5,908 nucleotides of DNA, from assembly GCA_028711405.1 (NCBI GenBank), contig JAQTSH010000108.1, positions 1 through 5,908 of the forward strand. Reading direction: 5' to 3'. The notes beneath the pieces are model-generated. The model saw nothing but the letters and a program-made list of their open reading frames with translations. It did no database searches and was not told the origin of the DNA. This DNA comes from Methanoregula sp. (GTDB lineage Archaea > Halobacteriota > Methanomicrobia > Methanomicrobiales > Methanospirillaceae). Shown piece by piece: positions 3,730 to 5,908 of the stretch. The translations under genes were made by a program, and so were the position numbers. Every line of letters begins with the position of its first letter. Within the stretch, counting starts at the first letter, position 1.

Positions 3730-5908
3730 ATGGTAGAGAGAATGGATGCATCTTTCAGTCCTGAAAAAATCCGTGTCCTCTACGTCGACGATGAGCGCTC
3801 CCTTCTGGAAATAGGTAAAAAATTCCTTGAAAAAAGTGGCAATTTCACCGTCCACCCGGCGGAATCCGTGGAAAAGGCATTCGTGATCCTGCACACCGAG
3901 AAGATCGATGCGATCATCTCCGACTACCAGATGCCCACGATGGACGGGATCGACTTTTTAAAGATCGTTCGTGCGAGGAGACCGGATCTCCCGTTTATCT
4001 TCTTCTCCGGCAGGGGAGGGACCGAGACTGTCATCGAGGCGTACCGGTATGGTGCGGATCTCTATCTCCAGAAACGGGGCGAGCCGAAGTACCTGTTTGA
4101 AGATCTCCGGCAGACGGTCACCGATATCGTCACACTACGGAATACCGAGCGGGCACTTCACGATAGCGAACAGCTCTTCCGCGAGGTCTTCAACAATGCG
4201 AACGATGCGATCTTCCTGCACCGGATGACCCCTGAAGGTCCGGGGAAGTATATCAAGGTCAACGATGTCGCGATCCGGTGGCTTGGCTATACGCGGGAGG
4301 AGTTGCTGACCATGTCCCCGCAGGACATCGTGCCGGAACCTCCCCGTCAGGGTGTCATAGCAGCGGCAATGGAGAATCTCGCCGCAACCGGGAGTGCCAC
4401 GTTCGAATCCCTGCACCGGCGCAAGAATGGGAGCATTTGCCCGGTAGAGGTGAGCACGCACATCTTCACCTTCAAAGGCATACCGGTCGCGCTCTCGATT
4501 GTCCGGGATATTACAATACGCCGGAAGAATGAGGCAGCCCTCCGCGAGAGCGAGAGCCGGTACCGGCACGTGGTCGAAGATCAGACCGAGATGATCTGCC
4601 GGTTTGCGCCGGATGGCACACTCACCTTCGTGAACGATGCCTACTGCCGGTATTTCGGTCTGGACCGGAACCTGTACCTGGGCAGGCAGCATTCGGTCCA
4701 GCTCTCGGAGGAGGATGCAATCCTCGTACGGGCACACCTCTCCGCCCTCACGCCGGAAAATCCTGTTGCTACGATCCTTCACCAGGTCTATCTCCCCACC
4801 GGGAAGAGACGATGGCACTGCTGGAGTGACCGTGCCATCTTTGCCGGTAAACCGCAGGTGGTGGAGTACCAGTCGGTGGGACGGGACGTTACCAATCTTA
4901 TCAATCTGCAGGAAGCGCTCCGCGAGAGCGAGGAAAAATACCGGCTGCTCGTTACGAACCTGACCGATCTCGTGGTAAAGACGGACATTCGGGGAAGGCT
5001 GTTGTTTGTCAGTAAAACCTATTGTGAACTCTTCGGCAGACCGGAAGTAGATCTCGTCGGTAAACCGTTCCCGCTCCTCTCGGGAACCGGTGTGGATGCC
5101 CCGGTCACACCTGCGCTTGCCGCACTCCTCGCCCCCCCGTACCGTTCGTACCTTGAGGAGCGGATTACCCTTCCATCCGGCGTGCGATGGCTTGGCTGGG
5201 CGAACAAGGCGATGCTCGATCTACACGGCACAGTGATCGCCATTGTCGGTGTTGGGCGGGACATCACCGAAAAGAAGCAGGCGGAAGACGCCTTATTGCA
5301 ATCCGAACAGCGGCTCTCCGACATCATCGATCACCTGCCCGATGCCACATTTGCTATCGACCAGAGCGGCACAGTCATCGCGTGGAACCGGGCAATTGAG
5401 GAGATGACAGGTGTCAAAAAAGACACGATGGTCGGCAGAGGGGATTATGCCTATGCCGTTCCATTCTACACCAAAAAACGACCGGTTCTGATTGACAGCA
5501 TCCTCAATCCTGATGTAGTGATCGACTCCCGTGAGTACCAGAATATCAAAAAGTGCGGAAAGGTCATCTATGCCGAGATGACGTGTGTCGTGAATGGCAA
5601 ATCTGTCGTACTCTGGGGAAAGGCTAGTCCGCTCTACAATGTGAACGGGGAACCAGTCGGCGCCATCGAATCGATCCGGGACGTGACCGAACGGAAACTG
5701 GCGGAAGACCGGTTGCAGGAGACGAACGAGTATCTCCAGAAACTGCTCGATTACGGCAACGCCCCCATTGTCGTCTGGGACAAGGATTTTTGTGTTACAC
5801 GGTTCAACCACGCATTCGAGAAGTTGACCGGGCTGACTGAACAGGAAGTGATCGGGCAACCGGTCGAGTTGTTCCTTCCGGAGGACATGCGGGAAGCAGG
5901 AAAAGCCC
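3730..5908 (+). CDS. Receiver and multi-PAS sensor protein, probable histidine kinase (partial, 3' end missing)
   Basis: The frame is open for 726 codons to the window edge. Domains in order are a receiver (about residues 13-130), then PAS domains at about 146-268, 273-388, 400-514, 527-655 and a fifth beginning near 667. In the receiver the acidic pair is D20/D21, the phosphoacceptor is D65 (IISDYQMP), the switch residue is S93 (FFSGRG) and the lysine is K115 (LYLQKRG), so it should accept phosphate. PAS ends are marked by RDIT, RDVT, RDIT and RDVTERK with helical linkers of the ALRESE type. PAS 4 carries the GDYAYAVPFY motif common in methanogen sensors. No membrane segment is seen, so it is probably cytoplasmic, sensing ligand or redox state. 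The kinase core would lie beyond 5908. A TAG lies two codons before the ATG at 3730. M5 (3742) is an alternative start, and ribosome binding is weak for both (AGGGG at 3722-3726). Confidence 0.93.
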   Translation, partial: MVERMDASFSPEKIRVLYVDDERSLLEIGKKFLEKSGNFTVHPAESVEKAFVILHTEKIDAIISDYQMPTMDGIDFLKIVRARRPDLPFIFFSGRGGTETVIEAYRYGADLYLQKRGEPKYLFEDLRQTVTDIVTLRNTERALHDSEQLFREVFNNANDAIFLHRMTPEGPGKYIKVNDVAIRWLGYTREELLTMSPQDIVPEPPRQGVIAAAMENLAATGSATFESLHRRKNGSICPVEVSTHIFTFKGIPVALSIVRDITIRRKNEAALRESESRYRHVVEDQTEMICRFAPDGTLTFVNDAYCRYFGLDRNLYLGRQHSVQLSEEDAILVRAHLSALTPENPVATILHQVYLPTGKRRWHCWSDRAIFAGKPQVVEYQSVGRDVTNLINLQEALRESEEKYRLLVTNLTDLVVKTDIRGRLLFVSKTYCELFGRPEVDLVGKPFPLLSGTGVDAPVTPALAALLAPPYRSYLEERITLPSGVRWLGWANKAMLDLHGTVIAIVGVGRDITEKKQAEDALLQSEQRLSDIIDHLPDATFAIDQSGTVIAWNRAIEEMTGVKKDTMVGRGDYAYAVPFYTKKRPVLIDSILNPDVVIDSREYQNIKKCGKVIYAEMTCVVNGKSVVLWGKASPLYNVNGEPVGAIESIRDVTERKLAEDRLQETNEYLQKLLDYGNAPIVVWDKDFCVTRFNHAFEKLTGLTEQEVIGQPVELFLPEDMREAGKA

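Noticed and set aside
4135..4818. 227-residue minus-strand frame, and a 188-residue one at 5293-5859
   Set aside because: Both are antisense to the PAS domains of the sensor gene, whose plus-strand frame is clearly the coding one. Long antisense frames are common opposite GC-rich genes.

Overview
The window looks like a chromosomal stretch from a methanogenic archaeon, most likely of the order Methanomicrobiales (Methanoregula-like). The evidence is the style of the multi-PAS sensor kinase on the right (including a GDYAYAVPFY motif and repeated RDIT/RDVT linker ends), a second kinase C-terminus with GKNTGLGLFLSR, archaeal TATA-like boxes, and Shine-Dalgarno sequences resembling GGAGGTGATC. 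This placement is inference from recognised protein style, not from a database match.

Left part (1-966): about 530 bases without a convincing gene, holding several short dyads, including a near-perfect 21-bp inverted repeat at 411-431 followed by a T-run. A possible 80-residue gene follows at 530-772, with a TATA-like box about 30 bases upstream and a hairpin directly after its stop. Then comes a two-gene, translationally coupled operon (967-1251 and 1248-1661, ATGA overlap, good ribosome binding sites on both). Both products are of unknown function.

Middle (1710-2997): an array of four tandem copies of a roughly 337-bp unit, more than 90 percent identical by eye. The last copy is cut short. 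The units contain nested inverted repeats next to T-runs and do not appear to code for protein. This is the most unusual structure in the window. A small gene for a 38-residue single-pass membrane protein (3167-3283) lies just beyond it, followed by a terminator-like hairpin.

Right part (3359-5908): a 62-residue orphan C-terminus of a histidine kinase ATPase domain (3359-3547), which has lost the rest of its gene, sits just upstream of a promoter and a large sensory gene. That gene begins at 3730 and runs off the window. It encodes a receiver domain followed by at least five PAS domains; its kinase domain, if present, lies beyond the window. Nothing visible ties the kinase functionally to the coupled operon or to the repeat array. 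The region reads as accessory, recombination-prone DNA between older genes.
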